From Dugong dugon (taxonomy: Eukaryota; Chordata; Mammalia; Sirenia; Dugongidae): 64,000 bases of DNA. The position numbers and the translations under genes were made by a program. The stretch is taken from NCBI GenBank assembly GCA_030035585.1, contig CM057471.1:69898319-69962318 (forward strand), given 5' to 3'. This document shows, piece by piece, positions 12,301 through 24,300 of the stretch (position 1 is the stretch's first letter; every line of letters begins with the position of its first letter). Below the pieces are notes generated by a model, which worked only from the letters and a program-made list of their open reading frames with translations, did no database searches and was not told the origin of the DNA.

Positions 12301-15300
12301 ATTTTATGGGGCTGTCTGATCTTTGGCTGAACGGTGAACCTCGGGAGTGACTTCATTACTGAGCTAAAGGGGTGTCCAGGGGCCATACTCTTGGGGTTTC
12401 TTCAGTCTCTGTCAGACCAGTAAGTCTGGTCTTTTTTTGTGAGGTAGTATTTTTTGTTCTACATTTTTGTCCACCTCTGTCCAAAACCCTCTGTTTTGAT
12501 CCTTGTCAGAGCAGTTAGTGGTGGTAGCCAGGCACCATCTGATGGTACTGGATTCATTCTGGTGGAGGCCATGTTAGTTGTGGTCTGTTAGTCCTTGGGA
12601 CTAATCTTTTGCTTGTATCTTGTTTTCTTCATTCTCCCTTGCTCTCAAGGGTATGAGACCAGCGGAGTATCTTAGATGGCTGCTCACAGGTTTTTAAGAT
12701 CCCAGATGCTACTTTTTGGTGAAGTCTTTAGATGAGCGTAAGTGTTTGATTTTTTAGAAGCTCCCAGTTATCTAGTTTCTCTTCAGGTGTTTGCACATTG
12801 TTAGTAGTGTTTTGTATTCTGTTTATGCCTTGTATTAGGGCTCCTAGCATTGTCCTTATTTTTTCTTCCATGTTCTTTATCATTTTTGATTTTATATTTA
12901 GGTCTTTGATTCTTTTTGAGTTAGTTTTTGTGCATGGTGTGAGGTATGGGTCTTGTTTCATTTTTTTGCAGGTGGATATCCAGTTATGCTAGCACCATTT
13001 GTTAAAGAGAGTGTCTTTTCCCCATTTAACAGACTTGGAACCTTTATCAAATATCAGCCGCTCATAGGTGGATGAATTTATGTCTGGATTCTCAGTTTTG
13101 TTCTATTGGTCTGTGTATCTGTTGTACCAATACCAGGCTGTTTTGACTACCCTGACAGTATAATAGGTTCTAAAATCAGGTAGTGTGAGGCCTCCTACTT
13201 TGTTCTTCTTCTTTAGTAATGCTTTACTAATCTGAGGCCTCGTCCCTTTCCATATGAAGTTAGTGATTTGTTTCTCTTATTAAAAGATGTTACTGGAATT
13301 TGGTTTGGGATTGCATTGTATCTGTAGATCGCTTTGGGTAGAATTGACATTTTCAGAATTTTGAGTCTTCCTATCCATGAGCAAGATAATGTTTTTCCAC
13401 TTCTGTAGGTCCTTTTTGGTTTCTTGCAGTAGTCTCTTGTGGTTTTATTTGTATAGGTCTTTTACGTCTCTGGTTAGATTTATTCCTAAGTGTTTTATCC
13501 TCTTGGGGGCTGTTGTAAATGGTATTGATTTGGTGATTTCCTCTTTGAAGTTCTCTTTGTTGGTGTAGAGGAATCCAACTGATTGATGTATGTTTATCTT
13601 GTATCCTGATACTTTGCTAAAATCTTCTGTTAGGTCCAGTGTTCTTGTGGATTCTTTGGGGTTTTCTGTGTATAAGATCATATCATCTGCAAATAGAGAT
13701 ACTTTTACTTCTTCCTTACCAATTTGGATGCTCTTTATTTCTTTTTCTAGCCTAATTGCTCTGGCTAGGACCTCCAGCACATTGTTGAATAAGAGTGGTG
13801 ATAAATGGCATTCTTGTCTGGTTCCCATTTTCATGGGGAATTCTTTCAGACTGTCTCCATTTAGGATGATGTTGGCTGTTTGCTTTGTATAAATGCCCTT
13901 TATTATATTGAGGAATTTCCCTTCTATTCCTATTTTACTGAGAGTTTTTGTCATGAATGGGTGTTGGACTTTGTCAAATACCTTTTCTGCATCAATTGAT
14001 AAGATCATGTGATTCTTGTCTTTTGTTTTATTTATGTGATGGATTACATTGATTGTTTTTGTAGTTGAACCATTCCTGCATAGTTAGTATGAATCCCCCT
14101 TGGTCATGGTGAATTATTTTTTTGATATGTTGTTAGACTCTATTGGCTAGAATTTTGTTGAGGATTTTTGCGTCTCTGTTCATGAGGGATATTGGTCTGT
14201 AATTTTCTTTTTTTGTGGTGTCTTTACCTAGCTTTGGTATCAGGGTTATGCTGGCTTCATAGAATGAGTGTGGAAGTTTTCCATCGTTTTCTATGCTCTA
14301 AAATACCTTTAGTAGTAGTGGCATTAACTCTAGTCTGAAAGTTTGGTAGAATTCTCCAGTGAAACTGTCAGGACCAGGGTTTTTTACATTGGGAGTTTTT
14401 AAATTACCTTTTCAATCTCTTCTTTTGTTACAGGTTTATTTAGTTGTTCTACCTCTGTTTGTGTTAGTTTAGGTAGGCAGTGTGATTCTCAAAATTTGTC
14501 CATTTCCTCTAGGTTTTCAGATTTGTTAGAGTACAATTTTTCATAGTATTCTTTTGTGTTTCTTTTAATTTTAGTTGAGTCTGTTGTGATGTTGCCCATC
14601 TCATTTCTTATTCGGGTTATTTGTTTTCTCTCCTGCTTTTCTTTTGTTAGTTTGGTCAGTGGTTTATCAACTATGGTGATCTTTTGAAAGAACCATCATT
14701 TGGTCTTGTTAACTCTTTCTATTGTTTTTCTATTCTCTATTTCATTTAATTCTGCTCTAATTCTTATTATTTGCTCTCTTCTGCTGCCTGAGGGCTTCTT
14801 TTGCTGCTGTTTGTTCAAGTTGTAGGATTAGTGTTTTGATTTTTGGCCCTTTCTTCATTTTGGATGTGTGCATTTATTGCTATAAATTGACCTCTGAGCA
14901 CTGCTCTTGCTGTGTTTCAGAGGTTCTGGTATGATGTGTTTTCATTCTCATTTGATTCTGTGAATTTCTTTATTCCATCCTTAATTTCTTCTGTAACCCA
15001 GTAGTTTTAGAAAGGTGTTGTTCAGTTTCCATGTGTTAGATTTTTTTTCCTTGCTTTTTATGTTAGTGATTTCCACTTTTATGTCTTTATGGTCAGAGAA
15101 GATGCTGTATAATATTTTGATGCTTTGGATTCTGTTAAGGCTTGCTTTATGGCCTAATATGTCGTCTATTCTGGAGAATGTTCCATGTGCCTTGGAAAAT
15201 AAAGTATACTTGTCTGCTGTTGGGTGGAGTGTCGTGTATATGTCTGTGAGGTCAAGTTGGTTGATTTTGGCATTTAAATCTTCCGTGTCTTTATTGAGCC

Positions 15301-18300
15301 TCTTTCTGGATGTTCTGTCTTTCACCAAAAGTGACCTGTTGAAGTCTCCTTTTGTTATTGGGTAGGTCTCTCTCTCTCTTTTCAATTCTGTCAGAATTTA
15401 TGTATTTTGGAGCCCTGTCATTGAGTGCGTAGATATTTATTATGGTTATGTCCTCCTGGTGTGTTGACCCTTTAGTCATTATATAGTGTCCTCCCTTATC
15501 CTTTGTGGTGGATTTTACTTTAAAATCTGTATTTTGTCAGAGATTTCTATAGGCCACTCCTGTTGTTTTTTGATCGCTGTTGGCTTGATATATTTTTTTC
15601 CATCCTTTTGAGTTTTAGTTTGTGTCTTTAAGTCTAAGGTGTGTCTCTTGTAGGCAGCATATAGACGGATCATGTTTTTTCATCAAGTCTGCCGCTCTCT
15701 GTCTCTTTATTAGTGCATTTAGTCCATTTAAATTCAGTGTAATTATAGATAGGTACGCGTTTAGTGCCGTCATTTTGATGTCTTTTTGTTTTTGTTGTTG
15801 ACATTTTCTTTGTTCTACTTAATTTTCTGTGCTGAGTGATTTTTCTTTATGTATTTTCTTGTCATCTTTTTCTTATGTTGATTTTATATTTGCTGAGTCT
15901 TTATGTTTTTCTTTTTATTTTGATGTGTAGGATTGTTAGTTTCCTTTTTGGTTGCCTTAATATTTATCCCTATTTTTCTGAGTTTAAACTAATCTTTTAT
16001 TTCTTTATATTGCCTTGTCTTCCTCTTCATATGAAATATCTGTGACTACATTTTTTAGTCCTTTTTTGTTTTAATGTTGTCACCTTTTACCTATTGACGT
16101 CTCTTTTTCTCTGTTTTCTGCATTTTAGCTTTGATTTGTTTTTATGTCTTCCCTATCTGGTTGCTCTGCCCTGTGTTCTAGTCTTGGGTTGTTAGCTGAT
16201 ATTATTTTCTAACCAGAGGACTCCCTTTAGTATTTCTTGTAATTTTGGTTTGGTTTTTACAAATTCCCTCAACTTCTGTTTATCTGGAAATGTCCTACTT
16301 TCGCCATCATATTTGAGAGACAGTTTTGCTGGATATGTAATTCTTGGCTGGCAGTTTTTTTCCTTCAAGGCTTTATATATGTCATCCCATTGCCTTCTTG
16401 TCTGCATGGTTTCTGCTGAGTAGTCCAAGCTTAGTCTTACTGACTCTCCTTTGTAGATGACTTTTCGTTTATCCCTAGTCGCTCCTAAAATTCTCTCTTT
16501 ATCTTTAGTTTTGGCAAGTTTAATTATAATATCTCTTGGTGACTTTCTTTTGGGATCTACCTTATGTGGTGTTTGATGAGCATCTTGGATAGATATCTTC
16601 TTATCTTTCACAATATCAGGGAAGTTTTCTGCCATCAAATCTTCATTAATTCTCTCTGTATTTTCTGTTCCTCTTCCCCCCCCCCCACCCCCTTGTGGTA
16701 CTCCAATCACTCGTAGGTTATTCCTCTTGATAGAGCCCCACATAATTCTTAGGGTTTCTTCATTTTTTTAAATTCTTTTATCTGATTTTTCCTCAAATAA
16801 GTTGGTGTCAAGTGCTTCATCTTCACTCTCTCTAATTCTGACTTCTATTGCCTCAATTCTGCTCCGATGACTTTCTGTTGAGTTTTCTAATTATGAAATT
16901 TTAGTGTTAATCTTCTAGATTTCTGATTGCTGTCTCTATGGATTCTTGTAGCCTGTTAAATTTGTCATTTTGGCCTTCTATAATCTTAAGTTCCTCTGTT
17001 GCTTTGTTTGTGTGTCTGTGGCTTATTCTGCATTTTGCCTGATCTCCTTCCTTATCTCTTAAAGAGTTCTGTATATTAGTCTTTTGTATTCTACCTCTGG
17101 TAAGAATTTCTCTTCCTCCAGAAAATTTCTTGGTTCTTTGTTTTGGGAACTTGCTGAAGCCATCGTGGTCTGCCTCTATGTGATTTGAGATTGACTGTTG
17201 TCTCTGAGCTTTCAGTAAGTTATTGTATTAATTTATTTTATGTTTGTTTACTGTGTCTTAGCTTCTTGTTTTATTATGTTTTGACATGCCCAGATGGGCT
17301 GCTCGTGTGAGCTAGTTTTATTAGCACCTTTGAATCGCTAATGTCCTGTTAGGAGATGGTTAGATCTGTTACTAGGTATGTGAGCCCAGGAGTCCGCTTA
17401 CTTTTCTTGTGTGGATTCAGCTCAGGTGTCCAGATAGTCGATCACCAAGTGTGTGATGCAGGCTCTCACCTACAGTCCTAGATGGCAGTAGTGATTGGAG
17501 TAGGCACAGGTATCTGGCTGCAGTAGGGGGTCACGCGCTGAGCAAGGCAAGGAGCTGATGGCTGCTCGAGCATCTGGGAGGAAAGCGTTTCCCTGTTTCC
17601 TAGAGTGCCTACGTGGGTGAGTTTTGCAGCCAGACTATGGGCATCCAGTGTTGTTAGCTGTAAGGTCTTGGAGGCACCACTTATTCTGGGACCCCTGTTG
17701 CAGGTTGCTAGGTGCTTTGGGTGGAACCACCAGTCCTCAGGCCTCTGATGTGGGTAGGTGATGATCCTGCTTAATGGGCAGAGCGGTATCAAATGTCATG
17801 ATCCTGTCACTCCGTCTTATAGCTGATAGAGTGAAGTTAGGCTTCAGGTATGTATGTTGTTGTACTGTGGTAATGAGGGCCTACACTGTAGAAATGGGCC
17901 TACCCAGGTCTCTACCCGGGTGAAAGGCATTGAAGTTCATGGATCCCTTATGCTTGTGCCTAGGCAAAGGAGCTATGCCTGCCCTGAGTTCTTGGCTTAG
18001 GGGAACTGGCAGATTATTTTTTCCTGTTTGTTAATTCGTTCCCTCTGGAAGGCCAGGAGAATGGCTTAGGGCGCTTGACAGGGATGCGGCAGTCGCTGAA
18101 GCTGGCCCAGGATCCAGTGCAAAGAGGGGAGGGAGCAGGTAAATGTGAGAGAGGTTCTTCCCAAACAGGGTATTTTTTGATCCGTGTGGTAGTTAAACGC
18201 ATGTACTCATCTTTTGCCTTTTGTGCACTGCTTTTCACTGGCTCTGAAGGCCTGAGCAGGCTCTCCGCTACTCGGTCTCTCCCGACGTCGAAAACGCGTC

Positions 18301-21300
18301 CTGAACGCCACTGCTTTCCTTACCGCACATGCCAGCTGATCCAGTCCACAGGTTGCTGGCTCCTGCCGTGTCAGATCTGGCAACTCCTCACTGTTTCTGA
18401 ACCATCTTTTCCTCCCCCTGCCATTCAGTCTGATTCCTCAACTTTGCCTTTGATGTTCAGGGCCCCTAGATTGTCATATATAATCGATTCACTTGTTTTT
18501 TTGGGTCTTTGTTGTAAGAGGGACCACTAGAAGTGTCTGGCTACTCTGCCATCTTGGCCCTGCCTCTCTTCATCAAATTTTTAATGTATTGTTGTTGTTG
18601 TTAGGTGCTGTCATATCGGTTCCGACTCATAGCAACCCTGTGCACCACAGAACGAAGCACTCTCCTGGTCAGTCGTTGTTACGCTTGAGCCCCATTGTTG
18701 GCAGCCACTGAGTCAGTACATTTCTTTGAGAATCTTCCTCTTATTTGCTGAGCCTCTGCTTTACCAAGGATGATGTCCTTCTCCAGGGACTGATCCCTCC
18801 TGACAACATGTCCAAAGTATGTAAGACGTAGTCTTGCCATCCTTCCTTCTAAGGAGCACTCTGGTTGTACTTCTTCCAAGACAGATTTGTTCTTTTGGCA
18901 GTCCATGGTATATTCGATATTCTGCACCAACACCACAATTGAAAGGCGTCAATTCTTCTTCGGTCTTCCTTATAATGAATGTAAACACTTGTTAATTTAT
19001 ATCTGTGGTCTCATGGTTTTATGTTTAAGTCAATAGATTTGTTACTACTATCATTTATTTTGAAGCCCACTTGTTCCTGATTTGGCCAGTGGGAGCCCCT
19101 TCAAGCTGGCTCCTGGTTTCTTTTGATATACCCCCATCATTGTTTTAACATTTCATTGCTTTCTGGCACAGGATGTTCCAGCTTATCTTGTACTTTGCCC
19201 TAGCCCTGGAGTCAGCCATTTCTCCAGCGAAACTTCATTCTTTTTAATGAAAAATTGTTTTTAGAACTCAAGATTTGAGTACTAAGTATGCTCATTGCTG
19301 AAGAGATGTTGCTGCTCCCAGGACCTCTCAGTGGGCCAAACCAAACAAACCAAACCCTTTGCTGTCAAGTACATCCCGACTCTTAGCAATCCTATAGGAC
19401 AGAGTAGAACTGCCCTATAGAGTTTCCAAGGAGTGCCTGGTACATTTAAACTGCCGACCTTTTGGTTAGCAGCCTTAGCACGTAACCATTACGCCACCAG
19501 AGAATAGGAAATATGTGTATGTACATGTCCATACATACATTTACATTTGTTTTTATTTCTATACTGTCTTAGTCATCTAGTGCTGCTTTAACATAAATAC
19601 CACAAGTGGATGGCTTTAACAAAGAGAAATTTATTTTCTCACAGTCTAGTAGGCTGAAAGTCCACATTCGGGGCATCAGCTCCAGGGGAAGGTTTTCTCT
19701 CTCTGTCGTCCTTCTCATCAGTCTTTCCTTGGTCTGGGAGCATCTCAGCGCAAGAACCTCAGGTCCAAAGGACAGGTTGTGCTCCTGGCGCTGCTTTCTT
19801 GGTGGTAGGAGGTCCCCCTGTCTTTCTGCCCACTTCTCTTTTATATCTCAAGAGTTTGCCTCAGGACACAATCCAATCTTGTAGATGGAGTCCTGCCTTA
19901 TTAACACAGCTTCCGCCCATCCTCCGTCATTAACGTCATAGAGGCAGGATTTACAACATATAGAAAAATCACACAATACCGGGAATTATGGCCCAGCCAA
20001 ATTGATACACAGATTTTTTTCAGGGGCATAATTCAATCTGTGATGTATACCTATCTATGTGTATATATGTGTGTGTATATATATATATATATGTATATGT
20101 ATATATGTATATATCTATATATATGTATATATATATGTATATATATATGTGTGTGTATATATATGTATATAAGGGACCATGACCTCACACCAGTACAGTC
20201 AACTCCAGTCCGACAACACAAATCTCAATTTATCTTTTTTCCTTTCCATATTTATAACTCCCTTCTCCAACAGTGAGAAACCTACTTTCATTATTCTTCA
20301 AGTGTTTACTTACTTGATCAGTCCCCCTATATGTAACCAGTTTCCCATCCCCACTGCTAACCCTTCCCAGGCACGGATGCCCTCATCTTTCTGCTTGGGC
20401 TCTCTCAGTTTTATAGATGAAAAAATAGAAAGATCACATGATAGTCCAGTAAAGGAAATTACAGTCCAGGCCCTTTGACATGTGATCTTAATGATAATAT
20501 GATTGGTGTTCAGAACACGAACTTTGGAGTTGGTCACATCTAGGTTTAAGTCCCGGTTGTACCATATATAGGCTGTGTAACTGGGGAAGACAGGGAGGTA
20601 ACCTTTTTAGCCTAACATTTCTCGTTGATAGAAAGAACTTCATGATAGTGCCTATCTTTTAAGGCTACTGTGAGGATTAAATGAGATAATATATATCCTT
20701 ACTCTCAGTGTTTGGCACACAGTATACACTCGGATTTATTATTAATACTACTGCCGTTACCTCTACTAGCACTCTAGAGTTTATTTGTATTGCATTTAAC
20801 CATTATTCATTCAATAAGTATTAATCGAGTGCCTCCTGTGTGCCAGGCTCTGTATCAGGCATTGGATTTACTAAGAATAATGAGGTAATGCTTGCCCTCA
20901 AGGAAATCACTGTGTGATGCTTAAAAGGTATACTTCCATGTTTTGGAAGTTGTGTACATGGCAATAAGAGCAGTGTTAATTTAAGGCAAACAAAAGTGGT
21001 TTTGCCTTGCACAGACTTACTGAAATCTTTTTCATAGTAATTTACCCTGCTACCTACCTCCAAGTAAAGCATCAAACTTTTTCTACAGACTGAAGAACGC
21101 AAAGATAGCGATGATGAGAAATCAGACAGGAACAGACCATGGTGGAGAAAACGTTTTGTTTCAGCCATGCCTAAAGGTAATTTTATAACAGTATTAGAAT
21201 GCTACATTAGTAACAAGAAGCAAAGTCCCAAAATCTCTTTCAGAGACCCAGCATCTCAACTCCTCTATGAGGCTTGCTGGACCTAAATTTCCAGCTGTTT

Positions 21301-24300
21301 TTAGGGTGTATGAAGTGGTTCCATACAGAATGGATGCTAAGGCAGAGCTTTAGAAGTGATAGTTCTTGTTCTTTGCAGGAAGTGGTAGTTGTTTCGGTAA
21401 TGGAAATCATGCAGGTCACGGTTGTTTAAATATCATATAACATAGATATGTATTGCTATTAATTACTGCAGGAAAAAGGGATGTTATTGGTAATTAAGTA
21501 TAGAAAAGTCATCCTTTACATTCCTGGAATAAATTTAAGCTTTTTATGTCTATGTTTATTGAGAATGTTTATACCCTAAATATTAGTGAGTGTTTATTTT
21601 GGAAGGCAGTTGTATATAATTGTTTGCTTTTTTTTGTGATAGCCTGGCGTCATACCAGTAGATATTAAGATTTGAGTTGGCAGAAGCATCTCTTCCTGAG
21701 GGGAGGGATCATATAGGATTAAAGCTAGAGACTTGTTCCAAAGGCCTCTCTCAGAACTGTGGCACTGAGGAGCTAAGGAAAGCTACTTTCACGCCATACT
21801 CAAGCCCACTTGATGAGGAGGAGAGAATGATGCTTGGAGTTTTGAATGTGTTGTTTTTGAGCAGAGGTTAAGAGGCAATGGTTTTTATTTCCAGTGGATT
21901 CCCATTAAATCATTCTTGACCCCAAAGCAGATTCTGAAAGCTAATTTAAGAACCTTCAATGCTATTTTAAGAACAGTTATCAATTGACGCTCGCGATTTC
22001 TTAGCTTTTAAACTTTTCAGCCTCCTTTCACTTAGAAATGTTGGCACACCAGTAACTCCCAAATGACTGCTGTCTTCCGAGTAGTGCAGTATGTTATATG
22101 TCACACTACTGACTTTATTTAATTTCCAGCTCCTATACCATTTAGAAAGAAAGAAAAACAAGAAAAAGACAAAGATGATCTGGGGCCTGACAGATTCTCA
22201 ACACTCACAGGTTTGTAGACCCATGGACTTCCTGGCTCCTTCATTCCCAGAGCACATATTTCATAACACTTTTTCTTGGGTGCCATAAGCGTTGCCTTTT
22301 TAGAAGAGCGTGTGTGTGTATGTGTGTACAGTGGGGAGTATGTTCTTCATAGCTCTGTGGTTTCCATTTGGTGGCCACGGTGAATCTCAGTGTGCTCTTC
22401 CTGCAGACCGCCACCACCATCATCATCCTTATTATCATAACTTCTGTTTATGATGAGGCCTCTGATCCTGAGCCTCTCGGCATACCGTACAACTTGACAT
22501 TTAGTGGGATGATGAAACAGTGCTTTTTAGGAAAGTCTGTGGTGACGGTTTTGGTACTATGCATGCCATATCTTTGGAACATTGATTGAGTAGTTTTCTC
22601 TATTGCTGATCATAGAACTCAAAATTTATTTCCATGTACAGTTTGTTCTTGATTATTCAGGATCACAGTGAAATCCTGTTTTACTGAATTGTTTTCTTTT
22701 TTGGTGATAAAGTATTTATTCAAACGGTATCATAAATGCCAACCATTATAATAAAAGTTTTATAAACTTTACCAATTTTTTTCAGCTTGAACCATTTTAA
22801 CATTGCTGTCTAACCAAAGGAAAGTATAACTAGGAATTGGGTTCTTAACCTTATTCAGCATTTGTATTTCCTCAGTTTCTTTTTGGCACATTATGAACGA
22901 ATGTCCTAAAACGGAAAAGTTTGAGAGGTAGTGTTAATGACTCAACCTGAGTTTGATAGTTGTGTACTGTTTCCCCTGGCTATAGCACATCTAGAGAGAA
23001 GTTAATTTCTCACCTGTTCTTTTCTTATCTTGATTTTAAACATGTTATCCTGCTAAGTTAAAATGAAGAAATTATCTAAAAACGGGATAAGTTTTGAAAG
23101 AACGTCCTCCTCAAAGAGTTCAGCATAGTACAGGTAGAATCCCATTTTAATGCATTTTATTCTAATATCTAGTCCTATATATTTAGGTATCTTTCTGTGT
23201 CCTAACATGCATCCCTGCTTTATCTGATAACGGTGTTCTCCCTGGAATAAAGGGTTTGAACAGCAGGGAGATGTGCTTATAGGCCATAATTTCCTGCTGA
23301 GAGCAGTCAAGCACCTTGCTCAGTCATTAGGTACTTTACTTGTTGAATATCTGACTCATGACAGGCACTGTGCTAAGTATTGTGGGTATTAAGTCCAATA
23401 ACACATGACCCCTGTTCTTCAGGAACTTACAGTCTGATTGGGAAGAATTGGAAAGACGTTGTCCTTTTGGCAGAGTAGTTATGTTAACTAGTGTTAGTAT
23501 AACACCAAAATTTACAAAGTAAAATATTCTTAATGAAATTTCATGTTTTTAAAATATTGAATTAATAACTTTGGAGAAGTTATAAATTATTTTTTACTTG
23601 TGTCTTTAATACATTCTGCTTGATTCTTGGTGCTGAGACTAGAAGCTAACTAGAGAACAGTGAATTTTTTTCATAAAATAATTCATTTTCTTGGTGTATG
23701 ATTTAAGCAGTTTACATTCTGTACTGATGCAGAAATTGCTATCCAGATCTAATTGTGACCCATTTAAAAATTATTAAATCAATTTTAAAATGTTATGAAA
23801 GAAAGTTTCTTACTAGTCTGTCCATAATCCCTCTGCCCTAATTACTTTTTTCATATTTTCGTCCAGTCTTTTCCCATATCTTTACCTAGTTTTTTTATGA
23901 TTGAATCAGAGTATGTATGTAGCTTTTTATTTTTCTTTTATCACATGTTGTTCATAAACGCTTCTGCCTATTTCTACTAGACAGAGCTGGTTTTTTAATC
24001 ATTTTTATTAGCTATAAAATAATTTATCATGATTCTACTGCAACATCAGCATTCTCTTATTTGGATCTTTAAATTGTTTCCAATTTTTTACTGTGAAAAT
24101 ACTGGATGCAACTTTGTATCTATAGCATTTTTTGTTTGTTGGTTTTAATTATTTCCCTGGGGTAACATTTACAAGAATGGTGTTATAGAAATAAAGGGCA
24201 TAAGCAGTATTGTGGTTTTCACTATGTTTAGCCAAAGTGTACTGTCCCTTTTTCAGAGCCTTTACCAGTACTCAAAACCAATAGTCAAAAAGTACTTCTC

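Larger units (their letters stand above)
5825..18582 (-). mobile_element. Outer near-full-length antisense L1, split by later insertions
   Basis: It starts on the plus strand with a poly-T (poly-A tail in sense) at 5835 and 3' UTR to 6732. It resumes near 11,242 with the ORF2 C-terminus, RT and EN, then ORF1 and 5' UTR. It ends at the sense 5' tip ggccaagatggcagagtagc (near 18,540-18,560), a YY1-type L1 start. Flanks ctttatcagattttt (5825-5839) and cttcatcaaattttt (18,568-18,582) match at 13 of 15 positions. The 3' UTR breaks at 'cccttcacctaag' and resumes where an intact copy (7900-7935) would continue. The net L1 is roughly 7.6 kb. It is non-functional through multiple stops. Confidence 0.8.

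Noticed and set aside
13445-14008. Reverse transcriptase as a host or novel RT gene
   Set aside because: It is the RT core of the decayed outer L1, with L1 ORF1, endonuclease and UTRs in the expected order around it.
18679-18936. Small plus/minus ORF as a host gene
   Set aside because: The peptide is the C-terminus of an RTE reverse transcriptase, with a SINE-like tail beside it.
20046-20173. CRISPR-like or regulatory repeat array
   Set aside because: It is a simple TA/TG microsatellite without spacers, in a mammalian genome.
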